This document shows positions 8,519 through 16,623 of a DNA stretch of 37,069 nt, in pieces. The notes under the pieces are model-generated. The model saw nothing but the letters and a program-made list of their open reading frames with translations, was not told the DNA's origin and did not search any database. The stretch is from Peptoniphilus_A harei_B (GTDB lineage: Bacteria > Bacillota > Clostridia > Tissierellales > Peptoniphilaceae). The stretch lies in contig JAWGHR010000014.1 of NCBI GenBank assembly GCA_032560695.1, forward strand, positions 1-37,069. Reading direction: 5' to 3'. The position numbers and the translations under genes are program-made. Position 1 is the first letter of the stretch. Every line of letters starts with the position of its first letter.

Positions 8519-9199
8519 TTATAAAAATTTCAAAACTTGGCTTGGTTCATCTATTATATTGTCTGTGTACTTGGCGAACATTTCTCTTGAACCAGTCCCA
8601 CATAGGACTCCAATCTTTATAGTGTCTTCACCAAACACCATATCAACTCTTGAGTCCCCCACAATGATTATTTCCTTGTCTTCAAGTGAATATTTCTTTT
8701 TGAAAACTTCCAGGCTCTCTTTATCGGGCTTCTTCTCGTAAATATCTGCAGCCGCATAAAAATCTATAAAGGAGTCAAGACCTAAGTAGTCCATAGAGTA
8801 TTTGGCCTGCCTATAGTTATCCGATGTGAAAATCCCTATGAGAATCCCCCTATCCCTTAAAGCTTCAAAAAGACTCCTCAAGTCGCAGGTCTCCTTTATG
8901 AACTTATTGTTTTCCTTCAAATAGTTTAAAAGGTGGTCATCTATCTCCCGATAAATATCCTCCAGTTCCTCATCAAGATAATTGGAAAAAATTTTTGCCA
9001 AGTCCATGGCAGTTTCTGAAGACAAGATAGAATTTTCTTCTACTCCACCATCTTCCCTTATACCAATTTCCCTGAAGAGTTCTCTCTTCTTATTATCATC
9101 TAAAGTTTTATTTTCCAAAAACTTTACAATGGAATCCACCCATCCTTCAGTAAACTGGAGGAGGGTTCCATCCTTGTCAAATAATATTGCCCTTATCAT
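8519..9199 (-). CDS. HAD-superfamily phosphatase (phosphoglycolate phosphatase-like)
   Basis: 226 residues. Motif I is FDKDGT (D8 nucleophile, D10), motif II is the Thr/Ser region IFTSDN, motif III is the Lys in YEKKPDKES, and motif IV is VGDSRVDM. An alpha-helical cap of the C1 type sits between motifs I and II. This is the usual set for small-molecule phosphatases of the Gph/PgmB group. It appears to be a single gene, convergent with rplY. Substrate cannot be deduced. Confidence 0.88.
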   Translation of the reverse strand: MIRAILFDKDGTLLQFTEGWVDSIVKFLENKTLDDNKKRELFREIGIREDGGVEENSILSSETAMDLAKIFSNYLDEELEDIYREIDDHLLNYLKENNKFIKETCDLRSLFEALRDRGILIGIFTSDNYRQAKYSMDYLGLDSFIDFYAAADIYEKKPDKESLEVFKKKYSLEDKEIIIVGDSRVDMVFGEDTIKIGVLCGTGSREMFAKYTDNIIDEPSQVLKFL

Positions 9200-9367
9200 C
9201 TCTATTCCTTTCCAATTATTATATATTTTAATATTATTTATTCGTTACATCTGCTTCACATGCAAATTATAATACTGTGATTATTTTTTTATTATAACTT
9301 TTTGTATCTTTTATTAGTATAAATAATAATTTTTGTTTAATACACACTATTTACTTATTAACCAAAT

Positions 9368-9399
9368 AAAAAAGAGAGACTCGTTTAAGATGTCTCTCT
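9368..9399 (-). terminator. Terminator of the hydantoinase-NCS1 permease operon
   Basis: On the minus strand AGAGAGAC pairs with GTCTCTCT across an 11-base loop and is followed by a T tract, about 19 bases past the permease stop. Confidence 0.85.
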
Positions 9400-9417
9400 A
9401 TTAATTTACCAAAACTA

Positions 9418-10809
9418 TTAATAAACTTTTAAAATCCAAAGCTTCATCAACAAGTAGTAGATAATACTACATCCGAAAAAGCTAATGAACATAGCATAGT
9501 CAGGAAACATTAAACCTAAAATAATTCCTGGTATAAACACGATCAATGCAGCCGGATTTACATTCTTGAAATATTTATATTTACCATTAATATTATACAA
9601 ATCATCAACATCTATTTTTTTCTTTCTAATTACATAATAATCGGTAACCATAACTCCTAGTATAGGACCCAACAAACAAGAAATCATAAGAAGAATAGTA
9701 TTGATATTATCCGCAAATTTCCATGGCATAATCAACAATCCAACAGTTCCTGAAATTATAACTGCTTTCGCAAAGTTAAGTTTTTTAGGAAAGATATTTA
9801 AAAGCACATATCCTGGTGGTAAGAGATTTTGTCCAGTATTTGATGATACTTGAGCAAAAATTACAAATGATAATAGAACTAAAACCATAACAACAGGGTT
9901 TTCTGCAAATACTATTGTCATTACTGTAATTGGATTCCATTCTCCTGTTGCTATTCCACTTAGCATTCCAACAGCGGTAAAACCGACTGTAGGGAGTAGA
10001 ATCCCTATAGCTTGAGACCAAGCACTTCCTGAGTTTAGTTTAAAAAACGAAACATTACTATCCACTACATCACCACAACCATCAGGTCTTTTTAAAAATC
10101 TTGTAAAGTCACAAATGTTTACGGCCATTGTAATCTGAGCACCTGCACACGTTGCAATCGCAAGGGGCATGTGCATATCTCCTGTTCCTGCTTGATTAAA
10201 TATTTCCCAAGTTATATTATAACGAGAAATAAGATAATATAGGATATATGCAGCCGTTAAAGTTAGTATAGGCGCTGCAACCCAGTCAAATTTAGCAATT
10301 GCATTAATTCCCAATGCAGTGTTAAGAATTTGCAATGCACCAAAAACTATAATTACCACAGTCAAATTATCAAAACCTAAGAGCAATTTTAAAATTTCAT
10401 TAATTGCCTCACTACCTAACCATGTTTGAAAACCAAACCAGAAAATGCCTGGCAAGGCTCTAATTGCTCCAGGAATATATGCTCCAATATATCCAAATGG
10501 AACACGCGCATAAACAGAGTACGGTATTCCATATCGAATTCCAATATCACCAGTGAGTACTAAAAAAATCCATACTACACCATTACCTAAAAAACAAGCT
10601 AGCATAATATCTCTCGGGGAAAGAGCTGGGTACAACTGTGCTCCTGATGTAAAAGAAACCAATTGAACATAAAAACCTATACTCATTATAAGGAATGTAA
10701 ATGTTGATACTGTTCGTTGTGATGGAGTTGATGGCATTAATTCTGGGTGCTTGAGCTCAACTCCAGATTCATTTTGAACTGTTTTTTTTATATCATTATT
10801 TTTAGCCAT
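9418..10809 (-). CDS. NCS1-family nucleobase/ureide permease
   Basis: 463 residues from the ATG at 10809, which has AGGAG about 10 bases upstream; a longer in-frame ATG at 10833 has no ribosome site and covers it. About 12 transmembrane helices. The order of motifs (HPELMPSTPSQRTVSTFTFLIM near the start, PFGYIGAYIPGAIRALPGIFWFGFQTW, NICDFTRFLK, SSNTGQNLLPPGYVL) is that of NCS1 symporters, which take up uracil, allantoin, hydantoins or thiamine precursors with Na+ or H+. It follows a hydantoinase gene by 52 bases in the same direction, so a hydantoin, dihydropyrimidine or allantoin is the likely cargo. Specificity is inferred from context only. Confidence 0.88.
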   Translation of the reverse strand: MAKNNDIKKTVQNESGVELKHPELMPSTPSQRTVSTFTFLIMSIGFYVQLVSFTSGAQLYPALSPRDIMLACFLGNGVVWIFLVLTGDIGIRYGIPYSVYARVPFGYIGAYIPGAIRALPGIFWFGFQTWLGSEAINEILKLLLGFDNLTVVIIVFGALQILNTALGINAIAKFDWVAAPILTLTAAYILYYLISRYNITWEIFNQAGTGDMHMPLAIATCAGAQITMAVNICDFTRFLKRPDGCGDVVDSNVSFFKLNSGSAWSQAIGILLPTVGFTAVGMLSGIATGEWNPITVMTIVFAENPVVMVLVLLSFVIFAQVSSNTGQNLLPPGYVLLNIFPKKLNFAKAVIISGTVGLLIMPWKFADNINTILLMISCLLGPILGVMVTDYYVIRKKKIDVDDLYNINGKYKYFKNVNPAALIVFIPGIILGLMFPDYAMFISFFGCSIIYYLLMKLWILKVY

Positions 10810-10861
10810 GTCATGTCTTCTCCTTTCATACAATTAAAATAATTTAAGTAAAAATTTTTAA

Positions 10862-12238
10862 TTAATAAAAAGTAGAAGTGTGTCGTTCAATTTCTTTTCC
10901 ATTTACAACTCCTGTATACTCACCATTTTCTATTACTGCCTTTCCTCCAACGATAACATCAGTAAATTTACCTTTCATTTTTATTCCTTCAAATGGCGTG
11001 TAATCTGTCATCATGTGCAAATCATCAATAGTCATCGTATATTCTTTTTCAGGATCTATGATTGCAATGTCTGCATCTGCGCCAACAGCAATAATTCCTT
11101 TTTCAGGATACATTCCCATTAGTCTTGCAGTGTTTGAGGAGCAAAGTCTAACAAAATCGTTTTCAGTAATCTTTCCTTTTGAAACTCCTTCTGAGAATAG
11201 CACAGGACAGCGTGTTTCAATTCCTGGTAAACCATTTGGCATGTTTGGAAAATAATCTTTAAATTCATTTTTTTGTGCCTTTGTATATGCACTATGATCG
11301 CTGTTTACCATATCTCCAAGCCCTTCATTTATCATTGACCACATCAAGTTAACATCTTCTTGACTTCTCATAGGAGGGCTACATACAAACTCTTGGCCAT
11401 TTGGTCTTGAGTATACTTCCTTAGTTAAAGATAAGTAATGTGGGCACAGCTCTGTATATATAGGAATATTATTTTCTTTTGCATTAGCAATTAAGTCTCT
11501 TACCATAGATGTAGTCATATGAACAAAAATTGTAGGTGCTCCTGTATATTTTACCAACTGGATTAACTTTGCCACTTCTAATACTTCAGATACTGGAGGT
11601 CTACTTTCCATATGATCTACTGGAAGTGTTTTACCTTCTTTTATCTTCTCTTCTATCATAGCTTCAACATATGGTGCATTTTCGGCATGTATTAATGCTA
11701 ATCCACCTTTCTTACTTATAATATCCAGAACTCTATGTATTCCTACCGTTGGAAGCATAAGTGCACCCTTATATATAGAAAACATCTTCACAGATGTATA
11801 ACCCATATCAATCATTTCTTCAATATCCTTAAATGATTGTTCTTCCATGTTTGTTAGACAAGTGTGAAAACTATAATTTATCCTGCAATTGCCTTCAGCA
11901 CTTTTCTTTGTTTTTTCAAGCGCTTCGAGAGGTCTTTCATCTCCAATTGGAATTGCAAACATCACAATAGAAGTAGTCCCTCCGTAAGCAGCAGAGATAG
12001 TAGCGTTCTCCATGCTATCAGTTGTAAGAACTCGTCCGTTGTCCATATCTATGTGAACATGAGAATCTATAAGTCCTGGCATTACAAATTTATTTGATGC
12101 GTCTATAACTTTAGATGCTTCGGGAAAATCTTTAAAATCTCCTAGTTCCACTATTTTTCCATCTTTAATTCCAATATCTTCTTTTCTAGAAGAATCTTCA
12201 TTAACAACAAGTCCATTTCTAATAATTAAGTCTAACAT
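10862..12238 (-). CDS. Hydantoinase/dihydropyrimidinase family cyclic amidohydrolase
   Basis: 458 residues, the normal length. All six binuclear-zinc ligands of the family are seen: H60 and H62 (SHVH), the carboxylated K151 (SVKMF), H184 (IHAEN), H240 (VHMTT) and D314 (NSDHSAY). It should open a cyclic ureide ring to an N-carbamoyl acid. Allantoinase or a phenylhydantoinase-like role cannot be excluded. The ATG has AAGGAGGAG 8 bases upstream. First gene of an operon with the NCS1 permease. An imperfect hairpin (12278-12317) lies in the presumed leader. No oxidoreductase for making dihydropyrimidines is present nearby, so the substrate is probably imported. Confidence 0.9.
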   Translation of the reverse strand: MLDLIIRNGLVVNEDSSRKEDIGIKDGKIVELGDFKDFPEASKVIDASNKFVMPGLIDSHVHIDMDNGRVLTTDSMENATISAAYGGTTSIVMFAIPIGDERPLEALEKTKKSAEGNCRINYSFHTCLTNMEEQSFKDIEEMIDMGYTSVKMFSIYKGALMLPTVGIHRVLDIISKKGGLALIHAENAPYVEAMIEEKIKEGKTLPVDHMESRPPVSEVLEVAKLIQLVKYTGAPTIFVHMTTSMVRDLIANAKENNIPIYTELCPHYLSLTKEVYSRPNGQEFVCSPPMRSQEDVNLMWSMINEGLGDMVNSDHSAYTKAQKNEFKDYFPNMPNGLPGIETRCPVLFSEGVSKGKITENDFVRLCSSNTARLMGMYPEKGIIAVGADADIAIIDPEKEYTMTIDDLHMMTDYTPFEGIKMKGKFTDVIVGGKAVIENGEYTGVVNGKEIERHTSTFY

Positions 12239-12397
12239 TACAACACTCCTCCTTAAATATAGTAAAAATAATTTTAAAAGGTTTTAAAATTTATAAAAAA
12301 TGATTTTACTTAACCTTATAATTAGTTTTTAAATATCTCTTTATATAAAATGAAGAAATTATGAAAAAAAGGATTGTTCTTAATAAGTAAAAAAGAT
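12239..12397 (-). other. Upstream region of the hydantoinase operon
   Basis: AT-rich leader. Imperfect inverted repeat arms AAGGTTTTAAAAT (12278-12290) and ATTTTACTTAACCTT (12303-12317) could form a hairpin in the 5' leader or an operator. No convincing -35/-10 pair was found. Confidence 0.35.
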
Positions 12398-12457
12398 AAA
12401 AAAATGAACTGACACTTATACAATGGACTTAAAACCAACATATGAAGTTCAGTTCAT
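12398..12457 (-). terminator. Probable terminator of the gltS-like/creatininase operon
   Basis: On the minus strand ATGAACTGA pairs with TCAGTTCAT, with a long 36-base loop, and runs into seven T. The long loop is unusual; 110 AT-rich bases separate it from the creatininase stop. Confidence 0.5.
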
Positions 12458-12567
12458 TCTTACCAACAAATTTTCATCTAATCAAATTTTTCTTCACAAA
12501 TTCATTGTTTTACATAAATCTTTATAATATATTATTCTATTTTATTTAATTCAATATTATTAAATAA

Positions 12568-13311
12568 TCACATTTCAAAATAATCATTCATAAAATCAAC
12601 AATGCGATTTACTCCAGCATTAACAATCTTCTCTCCTTTTTCTTTTGTAGCTATTGTCGCATCACCTAAAATTCCGTTATATGTCTTGTCTCTAAACTCA
12701 TCATACTGAATGATTTCTGGGTACTTGGTATACTTTTCGTCCATTTGCACATATTCAACCTTAGATTCATCAACATACTCAGGATGTAAATACATCATAA
12801 CGGAAGTTCCACACTCACTAGCATGACCGTGAGCTCTCCATCCTGTGTTTTCGCAAATATCTACAACGTTTGGTTGAATAAACCTCCACCAATCGATTTG
12901 AGCGCATTTAATACCATGCTCTCTTTGATATTCTCTAGCTAATTGTCCAATAATTGGAACATTGCCTGCGTGCATATTTATAAACATGAAGTTCTTAAAT
13001 CCCCATTTAATTAAAGAGTCCATGATATCTCTCATAATTAATGCATATGTTTCTGGTAAAATTTTGATTGTTCCAGGAAATTGTGATAATGGAGATGATT
13101 CACCGACTTCAATAAAAGGCCCAATAATCGCATTTACTTTTTCAGCGACTAACTCACATATAGCTTTAGAAACTATAGAGTCTGATCCTAAAGGTAATTG
13201 AGGTCCATAAACTTCAATTGCTCCTGCTGGAATAATAACTGTATCACAAGTTTTCTTCCTTTCTTCAAATTCAGTCCAACTCATCTCTCTCATCCAATTA
13301 GTATTTTTCAT
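12568..13311 (-). CDS. Creatininase-family amidohydrolase, divergent metal site
   Basis: 247 residues, normal for the creatininase/MftE/ArfB superfamily of cyclic-amide and formamide hydrolases. The N-terminal motif reads PAGAIEVYGPQLPLGSD, against the usual P-x-G-x-x-E-x-H-G-P-H-L-P-L-x-T-D. E33 and D44 (creatininase E34 and D45) are kept, but the metal ligand His36 is replaced by Tyr35. H114 in NMHAGN and E166 in HASECGTS are family-typical. Either the second metal site has changed or the protein has another reaction. The gene starts 2 bases after the GltS-type transporter, whose end carries its GGAGGG ribosome site. Substrate unknown; a small amide or lactam imported by the transporter is a guess. 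Confidence 0.82.
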   Translation of the reverse strand: MKNTNWMREMSWTEFEERKKTCDTVIIPAGAIEVYGPQLPLGSDSIVSKAICELVAEKVNAIIGPFIEVGESSPLSQFPGTIKILPETYALIMRDIMDSLIKWGFKNFMFINMHAGNVPIIGQLAREYQREHGIKCAQIDWWRFIQPNVVDICENTGWRAHGHASECGTSVMMYLHPEYVDESKVEYVQMDEKYTKYPEIIQYDEFRDKTYNGILGDATIATKEKGEKIVNAGVNRIVDFMNDYFEM

Positions 13312-13313
13312 TT

Positions 13314-14660
13314 TTATGCCCTCCTGTCTTTTCTATTGAATAATATACCTGCTCCTGCAAGTAAAATTAACAAACCAACACTCCATAAGAAAACAAATAA
13401 TGGTCTTGTCATCAACAACGCTATGAAAACTAGTGTATACTGCAATTGATAAGTATATCCCAACGTACTTGATGAAGTAATATTTGCAACTGCATTTGTT
13501 TTAAAATCTGGATCAACAACTTTTAATAAAAGTAGTCCTGTAGCTAAAACCCCACAACATTGTCCAAATAAACCAATTTTAGTTTCAAACGAACTGTCTT
13601 TATGTAGTATTAAACCTCCAAGTTTAAATACTGCAATGTACGTTGCTGCTGCTACTAATATATTTACAACAATTAAAGGAATAGCGAATGAGGAAAATAC
13701 ACTTAAACTTGTTGTTGCTATAGACGAAACAATCATATAATCAAGTGCAGTACCTGAAATTCTAACAACTGTGCTTCTATCAATTTTATTATTCACAGAA
13801 TCCATGTTCTGAGTAACTATACAAAATATTGCACTAAATATTAAACAACAAGCGAACAATGGCAAGTTTTTAAAGAAAGGGTTAATCTTAATAAGTAGAT
13901 TACGCATCATGTATCCACAAAAAACTAAAGCACCAACTATCATCAATTGTGATCCTAATGGATCTAGTGAAGATGAGGATGTAACCTCTCTCGACATAAT
14001 AGGTCTTTCATCTACATCGTAATAACCTGTTAGTAAACTTTCTGGCATAGATTCTATGTCCATTTTTATCTTAGTTTCACCTTTTCGTGCAGCTCTGTTT
14101 ATTAGATACATTCCAAATATTACTCCGAAAAGCATACCAAATGTTGCGAATGTTGCCCCCACTTGAGCACCGACATCCATGTATCCCGCTTCATCAAATA
14201 TAGTTCCACCCGCTATAGCCATTGAGTGTCCACCATAAAATCCTAGAACAGGAAGAATTCCAAATCCAAATTTTAAATTCTTAATAAACAGTCCTAATAA
14301 AAATGTTGCTCCCAATCCAACTATTACTTGCATTTGGTGAATAGTTCCCGCTAAGAAATAAGTCTGTCTTGCTGATTTACTTACTTTTTCTAATCTTAAT
14401 CCTAAGAAAGAACAACTAAATACTATTGCACTCAATATTCCTGCCCATTGTTTAATGCTATCAGAAAAATTTAAATAAATTGGAGAAAACTTACCAAGAA
14501 CATGAGGTCCAACTAAAATTCCTAGAACTCCTCCAATAAGTGCAACGGGAATATAATTCACTTGGAAAAATCTAATTTTTTTCCTTAGCATTGCCCCGGC
14601 AACTAGCAAAAGACTTACTAATGCAAAATCAATAAGCACTTGAGTTAAATCAACTTTCAT
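13314..14660 (-). CDS. GltS-type sodium symporter
   Basis: 448 residues with about 11-12 hydrophobic helices. Two family-typical re-entrant regions are visible, GFYGGHSMAIAGG near residue 150 and FGQCCGVLATGLLLLKVVDP near residue 385, matching the two inverted halves of glutamate:Na+ symporters (ESS family). It is longer than E. coli GltS (401) because of an inserted cytoplasmic loop around residues 190-225. It heads an operon with the creatininase-family gene and has an AGGAGG ribosome site, a promoter at 14694-14722 and an operator-like dyad upstream. Linkage to an amidohydrolase suggests the cargo may not be plain glutamate. Confidence 0.85.
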   Translation of the reverse strand: MKVDLTQVLIDFALVSLLLVAGAMLRKKIRFFQVNYIPVALIGGVLGILVGPHVLGKFSPIYLNFSDSIKQWAGILSAIVFSCSFLGLRLEKVSKSARQTYFLAGTIHQMQVIVGLGATFLLGLFIKNLKFGFGILPVLGFYGGHSMAIAGGTIFDEAGYMDVGAQVGATFATFGMLFGVIFGMYLINRAARKGETKIKMDIESMPESLLTGYYDVDERPIMSREVTSSSSLDPLGSQLMIVGALVFCGYMMRNLLIKINPFFKNLPLFACCLIFSAIFCIVTQNMDSVNNKIDRSTVVRISGTALDYMIVSSIATTSLSVFSSFAIPLIVVNILVAAATYIAVFKLGGLILHKDSSFETKIGLFGQCCGVLATGLLLLKVVDPDFKTNAVANITSSSTLGYTYQLQYTLVFIALLMTRPLFVFLWSVGLLILLAGAGILFNRKDRRA

Positions 14661-14693
14661 ATGTACAACCTCCTAACGATTTATTGTGATTTT

Positions 14694-14722
14694 AGAATAT
14701 CATTAGTTTACCGTGATATCAA
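14694..14722 (-). promoter_or_regulatory. Promoter of the gltS-like/creatininase operon
   Basis: On the minus strand TTGATA, 17 bases, TATTCT, placing the start of transcription near 14687, just upstream of the AGGAGG site. Confidence 0.65.
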
Positions 14723-14744
14723 ATCGAAATAATGCTATGGAGGT

Positions 14745-14760
14745 ATAACTTAAGTGTTAT
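14745..14760. promoter_or_regulatory. Candidate LysR-type operator
   Basis: The dyad ATAAC-N6-GTTAT is centred about 65 bases upstream of the predicted start of transcription, the classic recognition position for LysR activators. It sits directly after the stop codon of the LysR gene. A related sequence (AAATGTTATAT) recurs in the lysR/nitrilase divergent region. Confidence 0.6.
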
Positions 14761-14761
14761 A

Positions 14762-15676
14762 TCAAAGAGAATCTTTACATACTTCAATGAAGTTCTTAAT
14801 TATTTTTTCCTTATGTCCTTTTTTGTAAGCTACACCAATTGACGTTTTATTTTCGAAACCCTTAATCTTAAAATAATATAATGAGACATTTATTTTCAGG
14901 TATTTTAAAGATGATTTTGCCATGAAGGTAGCTCCCCGTCCACTATTTAATAGACTTGCTGCTGATACAAGATTGGGAACTTCCTTATAATTTATTTTTG
15001 AAATTTTATACTTTTTAAAAACAGAGTCACTTATTTTTCGCAAGTTTTGCTCTGAACTTAACAAGTAATACATAAGGTATTTTAAATCTGATGGATTTAG
15101 ATATTCTGGATTTTCAGGAGAGTTGTTATTAAGATCATACTTGGATTTTAAAAAATCCATTCTATTTGTTACTAGTAAAAAGGGATCATCCGAAAAAACT
15201 TCATATGTAATTTCTGAATTATTTGCTGGTAAATTCGTTATAAACGCATCAATATTTTCTTTAATTATTAGATCTTCATAATTTCTAATTTCATATCCCT
15301 TTAACTTTAAAGAAACCTCTGGATAAAGTGCAATAAATTTTGGAACAACTCTAGGTAATAACGTCATTCCAATAAAGTTTAAAGATGACAAAGATAGATA
15401 AGTTTCGTCTTCCGAATCTAGCCTATTTATCGCTTCAAACATTTCATTTTCTAATAATTTCAACTTTTCTAGATAGTATATAAAAATTTTCCCTTTATCA
15501 GTCACCTCCAATGGTGTTTTCTCCCTATCAAAAATTTGAAAATTCAACTGAGTTTCTAAGTTTTTAAGATATCTACTTAGGGCAGGTTGTGAAATGTACA
15601 GCTTTTCCGCAGCTGCCGATATGCTTTTTGTATCATTAATAGCTTGAATTGTTTCATAAATTTTATTATTTAACAT
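14762..15676 (-). CDS. LysR-family transcriptional regulator
   Basis: 304 residues from the ATG at 15676, which has AGGTGA 6 bases upstream; an in-frame GTG at 15685 lies inside that ribosome site. The N-terminal winged helix-turn-helix (KSISAAAEKLYISQPALSRYLKNLE) is clear, followed by a substrate-binding-like effector domain (about 90-300). It lies between the gltS-like/creatininase operon downstream and the divergent nitrilase-EamA operon, so it probably controls both in response to the substrate or product. It has an extended -10 promoter (15695-15703). Confidence 0.93.
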   Translation of the reverse strand: MLNNKIYETIQAINDTKSISAAAEKLYISQPALSRYLKNLETQLNFQIFDREKTPLEVTDKGKIFIYYLEKLKLLENEMFEAINRLDSEDETYLSLSSLNFIGMTLLPRVVPKFIALYPEVSLKLKGYEIRNYEDLIIKENIDAFITNLPANNSEITYEVFSDDPFLLVTNRMDFLKSKYDLNNNSPENPEYLNPSDLKYLMYYLLSSEQNLRKISDSVFKKYKISKINYKEVPNLVSAASLLNSGRGATFMAKSSLKYLKINVSLYYFKIKGFENKTSIGVAYKKGHKEKIIKNFIEVCKDSL

Positions 15677-15694
15677 TTTAATCACCTAAAAAAA

Positions 15695-15715
15695 ATTATA
15701 CCATAAATGTTATAT
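15695..15715 (-). promoter_or_regulatory. lysR extended -10 promoter with overlapping operator-like site
   Basis: On the minus strand TGGTATAAT (extended -10, 15695-15703) lies about 20 bases before the lysR ATG. On the plus strand ATAAATGTTATAT (15703-15715) abuts it and resembles the operator-like dyad at 14745-14760, suggesting autoregulation and control of the divergent nitrilase gene. Confidence 0.5.
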
Positions 15716-15794
15716 GCTTATAAAACAATGGTATTTGAAGAAGTCAGAGTTATCTGATAAATTGATGTTAAATAAAAGAATAGGAGGGGTTTTT

Positions 15795-16619
15795 ATGAAA
15801 AAGTTTAAAATTGGTGTTATTCAGTTAGACTCACAAGATAACAAAGAAGAAAACTTGAGGTTTATTGAAAAACTAATTACAGAAGCTGTAGAACAAGGGT
15901 GTAAAGTAGTAGCTATGCCAGAAAATTCTAATTATGTTGGTTTAGAAGCAGCTAAATTTGCTGAAGAAATACCTGGTGGAGAAACATTTAAACTTCTTAG
16001 TGAACTAGCTAAAAATAATAAAATTTGGATTCATTCAGGGTCAATATATGAAACCAGAGGTGAAAGTGTTCCATATAACACATCCTTTATAGTGAATCCT
16101 GAAGGTGAACTTGTTACCAAATATAATAAAGTTCATCCATTTGATGTGAAAATTAAAGACGGTCCAGATGTTAGAGAGTCAGACAGAATACAACGTGGAG
16201 AAAATATTGTAACTGTAGATACCAAAGAATTTGGTGTTTGGGGGTTATCTATTTGTTACGATATGAGATTTCCAGAGCTTTATAGACTAATGACTTTAGA
16301 AGGTGCAAATATTTTATTTGTACCAGCAGATTTCACAATGAATACTGGTAAAGACCACTGGGAAGTGCTTTTAAGAGCCAGAGCTATCGAAAATGGATGT
16401 TATGTTGTAGCACCAGGCCAAATTGGCATTAAGCCAAGATTTCAAGCATATGGGAAATCAATAATTATTGACCCTTGGGGTAATGTTATATCTAAAGCAT
16501 CTGACATACCTTGCTTAATAACGGCTCAAATAGACCTTGATTATGTTGAAAAAATTAGAAATCAGATAGGAACTCTGTCTAATAGAAGAACAGATTTATA
16601 CAGTATAACAAAGCTATGA
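15795..16619 (+). CDS. Nitrilase-superfamily carbon-nitrogen hydrolase
   Basis: 274 residues from the ATG at 15795, which has AGGAGG at 15782-15787. A longer in-frame ATG at 15714 lies in the regulatory region and has no ribosome site. The catalytic triad is E43 (MPENSNY), K112 (KYNKVHPFD) and C154 (SICYDMRFPELYR). The sequence is close in style to Nit2/omega-amidase proteins; N-carbamoyl amino acid amidohydrolases and beta-ureidopropionases belong to the same superfamily. Beside a hydantoinase, a carbamoylase role is attractive because it would hydrolyse the N-carbamoyl product, but an omega-amidase or deaminated-glutathione amidase is equally compatible. It shares an operon with the EamA gene 4 bases downstream. 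Confidence 0.88.
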   Translation: MKKFKIGVIQLDSQDNKEENLRFIEKLITEAVEQGCKVVAMPENSNYVGLEAAKFAEEIPGGETFKLLSELAKNNKIWIHSGSIYETRGESVPYNTSFIVNPEGELVTKYNKVHPFDVKIKDGPDVRESDRIQRGENIVTVDTKEFGVWGLSICYDMRFPELYRLMTLEGANILFVPADFTMNTGKDHWEVLLRARAIENGCYVVAPGQIGIKPRFQAYGKSIIIDPWGNVISKASDIPCLITAQIDLDYVEKIRNQIGTLSNRRTDLYSITKL

Positions 16620-16623
16620 TGCT

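Noticed and set aside
8188..8622. Lys/Leu-rich frame overlapping the end of L25
   Set aside because: It is a frame-shifted reading of the Glu-rich tail of L25 and crosses the terminator.
9785..10021. 78-residue frame inside the NCS1 permease gene
   Set aside because: Same strand, shifted frame, no start signals; a shadow of the permease.
15714..15794. N-terminal extension of the nitrilase-type protein (27 residues)
   Set aside because: It covers the divergent regulatory region and has no ribosome site; AGGAGG precedes the ATG at 15795.
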